In this document: positions 54,506 through 64,000 of the stretch, in pieces
Layout: each line of letters starts with the position of its first letter
How positions within the stretch are numbered: the stretch's first letter is position 1
Assembly (NCBI GenBank): GCA_026225945.1
Contig: JAMJFZ010001868.1
Coordinates: 6,254,501-6,318,500, forward strand
Length of the DNA: 64,000 nt
Origin: Cricetomys ansorgei
Taxonomy: Eukaryota; Chordata; Mammalia; Rodentia; Nesomyidae
Direction of reading: 5' to 3'
The notes under the pieces: generated by a model
The model's input: only the letters and a program-made list of their open reading frames with translations
The model's database searches: none
What the model was told of the DNA's origin: nothing
Made by a program: the position numbers and the translations under genes

Positions 54506-56604
54506 GAAGAGCATATTATTTCTATAACAATATCTGTTTTAATTTTAAGGAGCTGCTGCCACACATATGTATTGGTAATCGATGTGACATGTGAAATCCT
54601 ATTTAAATTGGAGTGTGGTAGCCCACTCCAAATAGTAGTGCCCATTGAGCCCATTGAGACTCCAGTTTGTTAAAACAGTAAGCACCCAAACAGGAGGAGT
54701 CATTAATGTAAATACATGCGCAAGAATGTGATCAAGACTGGGGAAAAAGCCAAGTCATTTTGTGTTTTGTAATGATATTTTCCTATGAGCATTTTGGGTT
54801 TATTCTCTTGTTTTGTGGGATCAGTATCATCTTGCAGGAATGAGATCATTTTCTTAGTATTTCTTTAAATTAATGTAAATAGGGACTTGTTTAGAGAAAT
54901 GGTAGGGGTAGAGAATTTTGTGGTTTTGTAATTGCTGTTTGAGACAGCTGGTAGATCTCTCTACAATACCCTGTTCTTTTTGGTTAAAAGAAAAGTTATG
55001 TAGTGAGCTATTTAGCTATTTTATGTTGAATACAAAAAAATTTTAATTGTAAATGAAGAATAAGCAGGAATGTTGCTCAGTCTCAAGTCACTGTGAACTT
55101 CCCATAATGCCAGATGTAGCTTTATTCCACTTGAATAACAAGCTTTTTTTCCCACTTAGGTCTCTACAAAAACTTGTCCAGTTGTTTTGTAGGCACATTT
55201 CCTGCCTCAGAGTCACCTCTAAGGAGCCCTGTAACTAGTTTGAATCTGTCCACAAAGTTTGAGTACAAATTATTTTTCAAGACCCTAGTGAATCTTACTT
55301 AACTGCAAGTTTGTTTCATCTTGTTTAACTGTTACAGAAAAGCTGTTGGGTTATTTCAACCAGGTTGTTCAAAGGCAGGTAGCATCTAAAAGTGGTGATA
55401 TATTTTCTCCTCTTTTACTTGGCTGTTTTTAAGAGGCAGGCTAGAACAAGCAGCTTCTATGTGTTCCCACCTGAACCAGCTCCACTAGTTGAAACCAGTA
55501 GCCATGACAGTAAAGACAAGGAAGATGACAGAACCCAACTGCTTTTACCCCTACTGCAATGTGACTGCTATGTAAGCTGTTCCCTACATAGGATTGCTTT
55601 CTGAAACACAGAGGATCTTAATGAAGATCTCACAGATTATTTTAAACCAATAACCTTCTGTTGAGTGACAAAGAAGATGGACACAACATTTTTGGCTCTT
55701 CAGAGAAGAATGACAAGAACATCTTTAAATCCCAGATTCCCATTCCCATTAAATTTAGAATCAGGATGCCCGGGGACCAGCCCACTTTCTCTAAGGAGCC
55801 AAATAGTAAAGGTTTCTACCTTTGCTGGTCATTGAGGCTCTGGGGAAGCTACTGAACTATGTTGCTTTAGGACAATTTAGCAACACATATATAAACATAT
55901 GGTCTTCATATGCCAAAATTTGTATTTTTGCTTCATACCATACAGTATATTTTCATTTTGTTCCCCCAATCATGTAAACCATTTGAAACCACTCTCATTT
56001 GTGAAGGTTTTCTTTTTTCTCTTCTTTTCGATCCCCCGCCCCCTCCCCAAACTAGCTTGCTCTGCATATTGACCTGTTTTTGTATCCTTGCTCTGTAGTT
56101 AATGTGACTCAGTTGAGACTGGCACACAACTTATGAATTCAATAGGTAAGCGATAAAAATGAAACAATCTTTTCTTAGTAACTAAATGACTTTTCTAATC
56201 CAAATAGGGATAGAGTCCACATGTTACCAATATTTCTATGGGAAGCTTATTGTTTCTGACCTCCTAAACAATATACATTTATGCATCATTTAAATTTGTT
56301 TGATTTTATCCTCTATTTTCAGGAATTTCACAACTCAAGAATACAGCTAGACTTTTTGTTTCTACATTTTATTCTCTCATAGTACATCTTTTATATCCCA
56401 GTAACCTCAAACTACACACACAAACTCAAAGCTTTTTCTAACAGCACCACATAGATAAAGACATTCAACATATCTAAATTTCAATTGAAAACCTTTTCCA
56501 CCTTGTACACTATCTTATGAATTAACAACTAGCCATGTATTCGCAGAGGTTCCAAACTAAGAAGTTGTTAATCTAATGCTCATCCCACAGACTGAGTCAT
56601 TTTA

Positions 56605-56606
<2 letters not shown>
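54506..56606. other. Unassigned, no gene supported
   Basis: 2.1 kb. Between 55430 and 55860 composition is more balanced and three frames of 61-70 codons follow each other on the plus strand in different phases (55053-55238, 55392-55604, 55661-55855). They have charged, lysine/aspartate-rich parts and no domain that I recognise. A decayed retrocopy or an ERV interior are both possible. Confidence 0.4.
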
Positions 56607-56652
<46 letters not shown>

Positions 56653-56680
56653 TATTTATTTATTTAGTTAGTTAGTTATC
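56607..56680. repeat. (TTAC)n(TTTA)n(GTTA)n microsatellite
   Basis: Eleven TTAC units, then short TTTA and GTTA runs. It is located where the A-tail of the adjacent minus-strand L1 should be. Confidence 0.92.
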
Positions 56681-57530
56681 TTCTATAATACATCCTGCAA
56701 TCCCTCCTCCCCTCACCCTACTCCTCCCAGCTCCCCACATCACCCCTCTCCCCAGAACATTTAAGTGTTTCTCAGCCATTTGAAATTTCTATTTTGAGAA
56801 TTCTTCGTTTTGATCTGTACCCCGTTTTTAATCGGGTTATTTGTTTTGTTGATGTCTAGTTTCTCGTGTTCTTTATATATTTTGGATATTAGCCCTCTAT
56901 CAGAAGTAGAGTTAGTTAGGGAAAATCTTTTCCCATTTTGTAGGCTGCCATTTGTCCTATTGAGAGTGTACAGAAGCTTTGTGGTTTCATGAGGTCATAT
57001 TTGTTAAGTGTTGATCTTAATGCCTGAGCTTTCTGTGTTCTATTCAGGAAGTTGTCTCCTGTGCCAATGCGCTCAAGACTATTCTCCATTGTGTTCTGTT
57101 AGGTTCAGTGCATCTGGTTTTATGTTGAGGTCTTTGATACACTTGGACTTGAGTTTTATGCACGGTGATAAATATGGATCTATTTGCATTCTTGTACATG
57201 CAGGCATCCAATTAGACCACACTATTTGTTAAAGATGCTTACTTTATTCCATTGTATGTTTCTGGCTTCTTTATCAAAGATCAGGTGTCCAGAAATATGT
57301 GGATTTATGTCTGGATATTCTATTTTGTTCCATTAATCCATATGTCTGTTTTTTATGCCAATACCATATGGTTTTTATTATTATGGCTCTGTAGTACAGC
57401 TTGAGATCAGGAATGTTGGTGACTCCAGAAGTTCTATTAGTTTTCAGGATTATTTTAGCTATCCTGGGTTTTTGTTATTCCATATGAACTTGAGCATTGA
57501 CCTTTCAAAGTCTGTAAAGGATATTTTTAC
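56655..57530 (-). mobile_element. L1 with internal deletion: 3'UTR joined to mid-ORF2
   Basis: Left part (56680-56760) is the C-rich antisense L1 3'UTR ('catcctgcaatccctcctcc', 'ctcctcccagctccccacat'). From about 56765 it is ORF2 in antisense: 'tttttaatcgggttatttgt', 'tatattttggatattagccc', 'cattttgtaggctgccattt', 'gtacagaagctttgtggttt', 'gatacacttggacttgagtt', 'tctttatcaaagatcaggtg', 'tctattttgttccattaatc' and 'ggctctgtagtacagcttga'. This covers codons well upstream of the ORF2 end, so the ORF2 C-terminus and first part of the 3'UTR are missing. The right end is a normal 5' truncation. Short plus-strand frames are shadows. Confidence 0.85.
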
Positions 57531-57805
57531 TTAACTACTTTGATATTACCATTGCTTATCATGTTTATTTTCACAATATAATTTATTTGAAATACTATGA
57601 GTCATTTTTCCTGAAAAGTTTGTCTATTACATGTTTCTAAACTTTATTAGTTAAAAATAAAAACTCCAATTTTATCATTTCACTTGAAAACTTAAGCTTT
57701 TTTTATATATGACATCCTTAAAAGTCAAAAAATAAATATTAAAGGTAAAAATACCTAATACAAATTTAAATTTTAATGGACCGACACTGTCAACATTTTG
57801 TTATG
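57531..57805. other. Intergenic, AT-rich, no gene seen
   Basis: No repeat or coding signal. Confidence 0.5.
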
Positions 57806-57966
57806 GGCTGATGCAATGACCTAGGAGATAAAGGCACTTGCTGTAACCCATTGTCGAAAGAGTCAAAGTAGAGAACTAATTCTAAATAGTTGTCATCTGC
57901 CCTCCACATGCATGCCCATGAGAAACATATATCTGTACTTACACTCTACACTCATCATTACAGTGT

Positions 57967-58012
<46 letters not shown>

Positions 58013-58046
58013 TCACACACACACATACACACTAAATTTTTAAAAG
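57806..58046 (+). mobile_element. B3-type SINE with (CA)n
   Basis: 'tgggctgatgcaatgaccta', 'ggagataaaggcacttgctg', 'gttgtcatctgccctccaca', 'tgcatgcccatgagaaacat' and then the CA-rich B3 3' end, expanded at 57970-58026 into (CA)n, and 'cactaaatttttaaaa' as the tail. Confidence 0.78.
57970..58026. repeat. (CA)n microsatellite within the B3 tail
   Basis: Over 50 bp of CA with one 'ga' interruption and one 'ta' interruption. Confidence 0.94.
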
Positions 58047-58398
58047 CTGTAACTATTCTCTAGCTATATCCTTTTTTGATCATTTTCACTCACATATGTG
58101 TGTAGGTGTATTTAGTAATAGGGCTTATTAATGTTCAAATAAGTAAAAACACATTCTTTTTTTTTTTCTGAGACTTAAGTAAAATCTTGAGCTTTGATGG
58201 CTATGACTGCCTCATCAAGGATTGGCATAAGCCATCCTTATACCAAGCCTGAGAGAGGGGAACACATGACACTTGTGGGTTGATCAAAGTACTCACACAT
58301 GAAAATTGGAACAGTTTCTGGGATTGGGAAGACAGGTCTTGGCAACAAAAATCAATAAATGTCAGATAATATTTAACTTTTACTCTCTGGAAAAAGAG

Positions 58399-58451
58399 TT
58401 CTTTCTTTTTCCTCTCTTCCTTTCTTCCTTCCTTCTTTCCTTCCTTCCTTC

Positions 58452-58514
<63 letters not shown>

Positions 58515-58623
58515 TCCTTCCTTCCTTCATTCATTCCTTCTCTCTCTCTTTTCTTCCTTCCTTCCTTCCTTCTTTCTCTCTCTTTCTTTTTCTGTCCCCT
58601 TTCTTTCTTTCTTTCTTTCTTTC

Positions 58624-58709
<86 letters not shown>

Positions 58710-58771
58710 TTCCTTCCTTCCTTGCTTGCTTCCTTCCTTCCTTCCTTCCTTCCTTCCTTTCTTTCTTTCTT
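58399..58771. repeat. 373-bp polypyrimidine tract (CTTT/CCTT/CT)n
   Basis: Only five non-pyrimidines in 373 bp (A at 58529 and 58533, G at 58594, 58724 and 58728). 58399-58528 is 130 bp of pure pyrimidine and 58595-58723 another 129 bp. It is built from TTTC, TTCC and CT sub-arrays, many mirror-symmetric. The 155-codon plus frame (FLSF) and the 130- and 109-codon minus frames (KERK), the longest in the window, are translations of this tract and not genes. Confidence 0.96.
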
Positions 58772-61139
58772 GATGATTCTTGAGAATGTTCAACCATATT
58801 CCTGTCCCATCCTCACTTCCCGTTTTTGTCATTTTGTCATTTTCTTTAGTCTGAAGAATACTGTCATTGGGTCCAGATACTGAACTTACCTCTCTCAGTC
58901 TGACCTGTGTGGCTTGCATCTCCTTGAAATTGAATCTAAAATATATATTCCTTAAGATAAACTTTCCCTGGCAGCTTTAACTACATCAAGATCCTGTCTT
59001 TGCATTTATGATGCAATCTTTACTCCCTATATTCTACTTAATATAATTTTTAAAATGTGCTTGTTCACAGTAATATTAGGTTAATATAAATTCCCCTCAC
59101 CCATAAGTGATTTACCCAGAAGTCAAGGCTCTGTCTCTCTTTAGTCATTTTGGATTTCTCAATATATAATTCACTTGCTGGAAACATTAAGTGCAAATCA
59201 CATATTTTTAATCAGAATGGTCAATGATTAATCGTTTACAAAATTATTATTTAAATGCATTTAACTCCATCCACCAAAGTCATTATGTATATAGATGCTC
59301 ATGAATGCTTGCATGTTTCAAATGTCTTCTTAATTAGTACATTTAACAGTAAGTGTTGGAGGTGTGTGAAGAGGAACATAATAATAAGTTACCTCTGAAG
59401 TGCTACTTAAGTTATACCACAGTAATGTTCTAAGCAAGTCATTTATTAGAAAAAATAACTTTATTATTTTGTGCAATGTTCCTGGGTTGGTTGGAAAAAA
59501 AGAAAATAAAAACAATAGATTAAACCCTCTTTTGCATATTTTAATGCCACAGTCATATTAAAGTATAAGATGCATCAGTGTAAAAAAATATTTAGTGGTC
59601 ACTATGGAATTATGTGAAGTAAACAGATTTTTAAAGGATTTATTTTATAATTAAAAAAAACTTATTAGCATGTCTACAGAGAAAAACAGATATCAGACAT
59701 GAGAAGGTAAATATTCTGATTAAACATTCTTTTTTTTTTTTTCCAGAAAAGGAGACTCCAATCAGTGATTTTTAAATTAGAAATAATCAGAAACCAAATC
59801 ATTTAATTTTTGGTTGACTTTATATTGTTTCAACTAATACGCCAACTATGAAGGTCTAGGAAGACTATCTTAAAACACATTGTACTCACTGATTGCCATG
59901 TGAAAAAACAATGTTTCTAAATAAACTACATTTAGCTAAAATTATAATTCACATTATTTATAATTGCATATTCACTCAAAGAGTTGACGCAGTGGATTTT
60001 ATATATTTAGACGTCATTTCAACACAGAAGAGAATGATAGTCACTAAGGGCACAAATAACTGAATAAATTTTATATTCCTTGAAACTTAGAGTGAGTAGA
60101 AGTCTATAGCTCACATCACTTCCATACACTTGTTATTTAAAGATATGAAAAGGCTTCATTGTTTATGAAGAAAACCATGCCAGTATTGGGGGCATTTGTT
60201 TTCTCTGCTCAACCATAGCCTAAAGGTTCAGATCCCAGCTGCACCTGCTGTTACCTATCTTATCTGTCTCCTGCCTTCTGCTTGAAAGCTCTCTGTCACA
60301 GCAGGTCTGGAATTTCTGGAGACTTGATGGAAGAAGGAAAATGATAATTTTCTTTCTTTTTGTTCAAAGCACAGTGCATGAGAATATAGTTCTAAATTAT
60401 TGACTCAGAGATAGAAGTTTTTTGGAGAAATTGATGATAAGCTGTGGTTTTAAAGGTGAATTAGACTGTAGACAGGTGTTTCAGAGAGAATAACATGGGA
60501 AGGGCTTTCTATGAATAGAGGAGGGTCACCAAGACATACTGAACAAATTACAAATTACATTAGAAAGAACAAAGAGTAAACGTCAGTGAAAGGCCAATCG
60601 TGGGGAGCAGTAATTGCTTTCTAAGCAGATTGTTGCCTTTAATTTATGACACTTGCTAAGAAATAAGACTAGAGATAAGACTAGTTCTGGGACACTCAGT
60701 GATCCGTGTCAGAGGCTGAATAAAGTAGTCCCATTTAGAGTGGAGAACGATAGGTATCCTTGTACAAGGAAAACCCAGTGGTAGTGTGAGTTAATGTTAC
60801 ACCCATTATATTTATTTTCAAACAAGGAACCAACTATTGGTAATTACACAATTAATTTTGTCTTAATTTGTAGCACTTGATGCAGTAAACTCAGATAAAT
60901 AAGTTATTTCACCTCAGGAGAAATTGTACAACTTTACAAAGGTATGCGTAGACCATAACATTCACTTATTCTGTGCCCTGTGGATTCAAATGTAAGCTTT
61001 TAACAGCTAAATATTTTGAATGACTCTTTTCTCTACAGAACAACTAAAAAAATGTAAGAACCAATAAATTCTGTTAATGTTCCCATTTTATTTATATTAT
61101 TTTTACTCTGTGTTTCCTGTTCAGTTAGAATTACATCAA

Positions 61140-61141
<2 letters not shown>
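58772..61141. other. Intergenic, no gene seen
   Basis: 2.4 kb with one 61-codon frame on the minus strand (59330-59515), a T15 run at 59729-59743 and no recognised repeat. Possibly unique, old sequence. Confidence 0.5.

Positions 61142-61206
<65 letters not shown>
61142..61206. repeat. (CT)n(CA)n compound microsatellite
   Basis: About 17 CT units, then about 16 CA units. Followed closely by (TA)10 at 61223-61242. Confidence 0.95.
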
Positions 61207-61211
<5 letters not shown>

Positions 61212-61219
61212 ACATACAG

Positions 61220-61500
61220 AGATATATATATATATATATATAATTTTTTTATTTATCTCACATTACATATATATAATATATCTCACGTTATACATGCAAT
61301 GTTATACATTATATATATAATACATAGTGTAATGTAATATATAACATTACATGTATAACGTGGGATAAATCACATTATATATAATATAAAATATATATTA
61401 TTTAACATTATATATATAATGTTATATATTATTTGTATAATGTGAGATAAATCACAACTATATATATTATACATATAACATGTATATAATGTGAGCCAAA
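61220..61500. repeat. AT-rich palindromic repeat cluster
   Basis: A family of motifs around 'ataatgtgagataaatca' occurs in both orientations: inverted at 61252-61267 and 61279-61292, direct at 61353-61374, 61436-61456 and 61485-61503. 61282-61306 and 61340-61364 are 25-bp inverted repeats with two mismatches, and the spacer is itself AT-palindromic. Confidence 0.82.
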
Positions 61501-63255
61501 TCATAATAACAGATATATCTGCGGTGTTGGTAAATATTAAGAAAAAATAAAGTTTGAAAAGAGGCAGAATAAGCTGAGAAAGAAAATATGAGGAAACTAG
61601 AATTATATTTCCACACTTCTAAATCCTCAGAGTTCCAATTTTCTCCCTGTAAAATTAGTAGTGTTCTTGTATTTGTGGGTTTGATTTTCACCTTGAGAAG
61701 TTTGCTAATGGATAGTTGAGTAGGTTTTTTTTTTTGACCCTTAAAGATGCTTTGAAAAATGGATTTGAGGTTATTGCTGCAGAACTTTTGTGCGTGAGGT
61801 TTTTCTTACCAAATGTATTGAGTATTATGTAAGCTCTCCAGAGAATGGAATACCTTTTTGTTCTAAAAATACTGAGTTCTGTTCCCATGAAAGGATGTCA
61901 TGAGAGGATCCAGAGCTCACTGGCATTGTTTGAAGATGTGATTGTCTTAGCATTTGAAAGCTACTGTTTTAAGATCCTTGGTCTCTCCTCTTGAATTAAC
62001 CAAATAAAGAAGTCCTCCCCTAAGTCCCCCAATAATCAAGGTGACTAAATATATATGTGCAGGACTGGTTTCAGAGATATACAGTGATGCACTTTCCAGA
62101 TGTCAGACTCCAGTGCCTTACACTCTAATGGACAACATCCTAATGACACCTCACAATTGTTCCAAGGTCACACATTTGCCAGAGGAAATTCAGCTCAAAA
62201 TCTCAACTTTTCTATGAGACTGCCATGAGTTTATTGTGTGAACCATTTTTATGAGAGGCACAAAATTAGTGGGCCAAGGGATCTTATTTGAAAATATAAA
62301 CTACCTTATCACTCTTGTAAAGATTAACATTTATCATTATTATATTAAAACTTAGCAACACTCTGATGTCAATATGAAATGTCTCTCAGGTATTTTTTGT
62401 TTGTTTGTTTTGTTTTGTTTTGTTTTCTGCAACATTTATAAACTGTGCCCATTTGGGGAACACCCTCTCTCTCATTCCTCATTATTCTTTCAAGATTGCT
62501 GTGCTTTCTTCTTTATGAAAAGGCAGACTAGATTTCTCTCTATAGTCTTTACGTTTTCAGTTATCCACATATATTTTTTCCAAGGTCAGCTTTTATAAAA
62601 TCTAAGAAAATAACCTTTGGAAATATCTGACTACTCCATACTTTGTGCCAATAACATTTTCTATCCCTTATAAATCCACATTTTGTAGTCACAGTAGTTA
62701 ACTCATGATGCAACTTCTCTAGAAATTAAATTCTAAGCAACTTACCATTGGCCTATTATCCCTCTATATTACCTTCCCCCTCTCTGTCTATCAACTTCTA
62801 TAGTACATGCTGATGCATCATTACATGCATAGACACATATAATACACCATTCCAACAAGAGGAATGATTGAGGTATCATTATGAAATAATTCTCCATATT
62901 TATGTCCATTTAGTTATGCACTTGATAACATAATTTGAACAAGAGACTTTTAAATACTATGTATATATTGATGGTATTTGGATTTATAGCTCAATCCTAT
63001 AACTTTACCCAAGAATTTCAAACCCAACATATAGTGATTTATATAAAGGGACTTAGAAATTTAGTATACATTTTGATCATAACATATACAAATTTAATCC
63101 ATGAATGGTCTTTTTAATCTTGCTTATTTTTAGTCGATACATATTAAAGTTGTCAAAAATTTTATCATTAATGTTGAGTTTTTCATGGTGAATCATTTCT
63201 ACTTTCATATCTACATTAATATACATATATACAGATTTGCATCTATCTTTCTACA
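61501..63255. other. Intergenic, no gene seen
   Basis: Contains (GTTT)n at 62397-62426 (microsatellite) and frames of 60-74 codons without domains. No rodent SINE seen. Confidence 0.5.
62397..62426. repeat. (GTTT)n / (GTTTT)n microsatellite
   Basis: Three GTTT units followed by four GTTTT units. No SINE body is attached. Confidence 0.88.
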
Positions 63256-63560
63256 GTCTGTTGTAGGGAGGATAATGCCTTCTCTTAAGGACATGTATGT
63301 TTTATCTTCCAGAATGTGTTAGAATGTTACTTTACACATTAAATGGGACTTGAAAAGTGTGATTAACCTAAAAACTATTAGAGGCAGTCCTGGACTTTTC
63401 AGGTCAGCATCATATAGTCCTGGGCGTCCTCACAAAAGGCAGGCAGGGGAGTCAGAGAACATGTCACAGTGAAAGATAGAGCAAAAGAGATTTAGGCACA
63501 AGTCATGAAATATGTGTCACCTTCAGACACTAGAAAAAAATAAGGATTAAATTGCCCATC
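63256..63560 (+). mobile_element. Ancient mammal-wide repeat, family unassigned
   Basis: 'gttagaatgttactttacac', 'attaaatgggacttgaaaag', 'tgtgattaacctaaaa', then 'agtcctgggcgtcctcac' and 'ggcaggcaggggagtcagag' follow a well-known mammalian interspersed repeat order (..gttaccttacatggcaaaagggactttgcagatgtgattaa..tcacaaggg..gggaggcaggagggtcagag..). It should be present at the orthologous human locus. Confidence 0.5.
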
Positions 63561-64000
63561 ATTAGTCCAGAGAAGGAAACATTACTCTGTAAAATTTTAT
63601 TTTAATGCTATGAGTGCCATTTTAGTCTTCATGAGCTATGCTATTAGTAATTTACATAATTTCAGCGCACCAAGTCTGTAGTGTCTTGATACGGAACTAA
63701 TGTAAAACTCACACACACCTGACTCTATGACTATTTGTCTATAAACTCTTGATATATTTCATCTAATCTAGACTTGAATAAGCAAGCAATCATCATTAAA
63801 CATGTCCCCGAACTCTAGATAGTTTACAAATATAAATATCTTTCTTTGTTTAGAAGAGTAATCTTAACAATCTTATGAGAGAGACAATCTCAAGGATATC
63901 ATATAGAAAATAATAATTTAAAAAAATAGGAAGATAAAATGTCACATTATTAGAATTCCACACTGGGCAAGAAGTTTTTTTCCTTGGAATTGGCCTTAGT
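63561..64000. other. Intergenic, no gene seen
   Basis: AT-rich sequence to the window edge. Confidence 0.5.

Noticed and set aside
58306..58773. 155-codon plus-strand open frame, the longest in the window
   Set aside because: Most of it is translation of the CTTT/CCTT pyrimidine tract (runs of F, L, S). No start context, domain or codon bias. The minus-strand frames (K, E, R runs) are the same artefact.

Overview
This window is AT-rich, gene-free mammalian DNA from a muroid rodent. The evidence is the repeat set: B1, B2/B3, B4 and ID-related SINEs, rodent (Lx-type) L1 3'UTRs, rodent-type solitary LTRs, and very long CA/GT, CT/GA and TTTC/TTCC microsatellites. All B1 copies that keep the relevant stretch share the variant GTTGTAACTC, where the common house-mouse B1 reads GTGTAGCCCT. 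This suggests a lineage other than Mus. One ~3 kb LTR element resembles cricetid mys-type elements in size and layout, but I cannot name the species.

No protein-coding exon, tRNA, rRNA or other functional RNA gene can be supported. Every open reading frame is short (155 codons at most). The longest are translations of pyrimidine microsatellites, and the rest have no recognisable domain, apart from remnants inside transposable elements.

Layout. 1-6.3 kb: a GAT and a TTTC microsatellite around a TG...CA LTR-like repeat, an L1 3'UTR split by a solo LTR, then B1, B3, B4 and another L1 3'UTR. 6.3-17.7 kb: an internally deleted B1, full B1s, three L1 3' ends, one L1 with a possible 5' inversion, and an ancient L1. 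17.7-30 kb: mostly unassigned sequence, with a Tigger1 DNA-transposon fossil at 23.3-23.9 kb, a three-unit 20-bp minisatellite, and an A18/T30 pair. 30-36.5 kb: SINEs, an L1 ORF1 scrap and an ancient L1 broken by SINEs. 36.7-40.5 kb: a candidate LTR, then a ~3 kb LTR retroelement on the minus strand with two LTRs, a tRNA-Lys-like primer site, a polypurine tract and a ~134-bp inverted repeat inside it. 40.5-51.3 kb: B4, LTR-like repeats, a long L1 3'UTR, and a class-II-type solo LTR of ~810 bp nested in another L1. 51.6-64 kb: a B1 whose tail became a microsatellite, a GC/CA alternating tract, a deleted L1, a 373-bp nearly pure pyrimidine tract, and an AT palindrome cluster.

Nothing here looks like an undescribed gene system. 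The items most worth a second look are the retroelement at 37.4-40.5 kb with its degenerate signal-peptide-like reading frame, the three datable nested insertions, and the DNA-structure-prone tracts. Repeat family names come from recognising sequence signatures by eye. No RepeatMasker or BLAST result is behind them.
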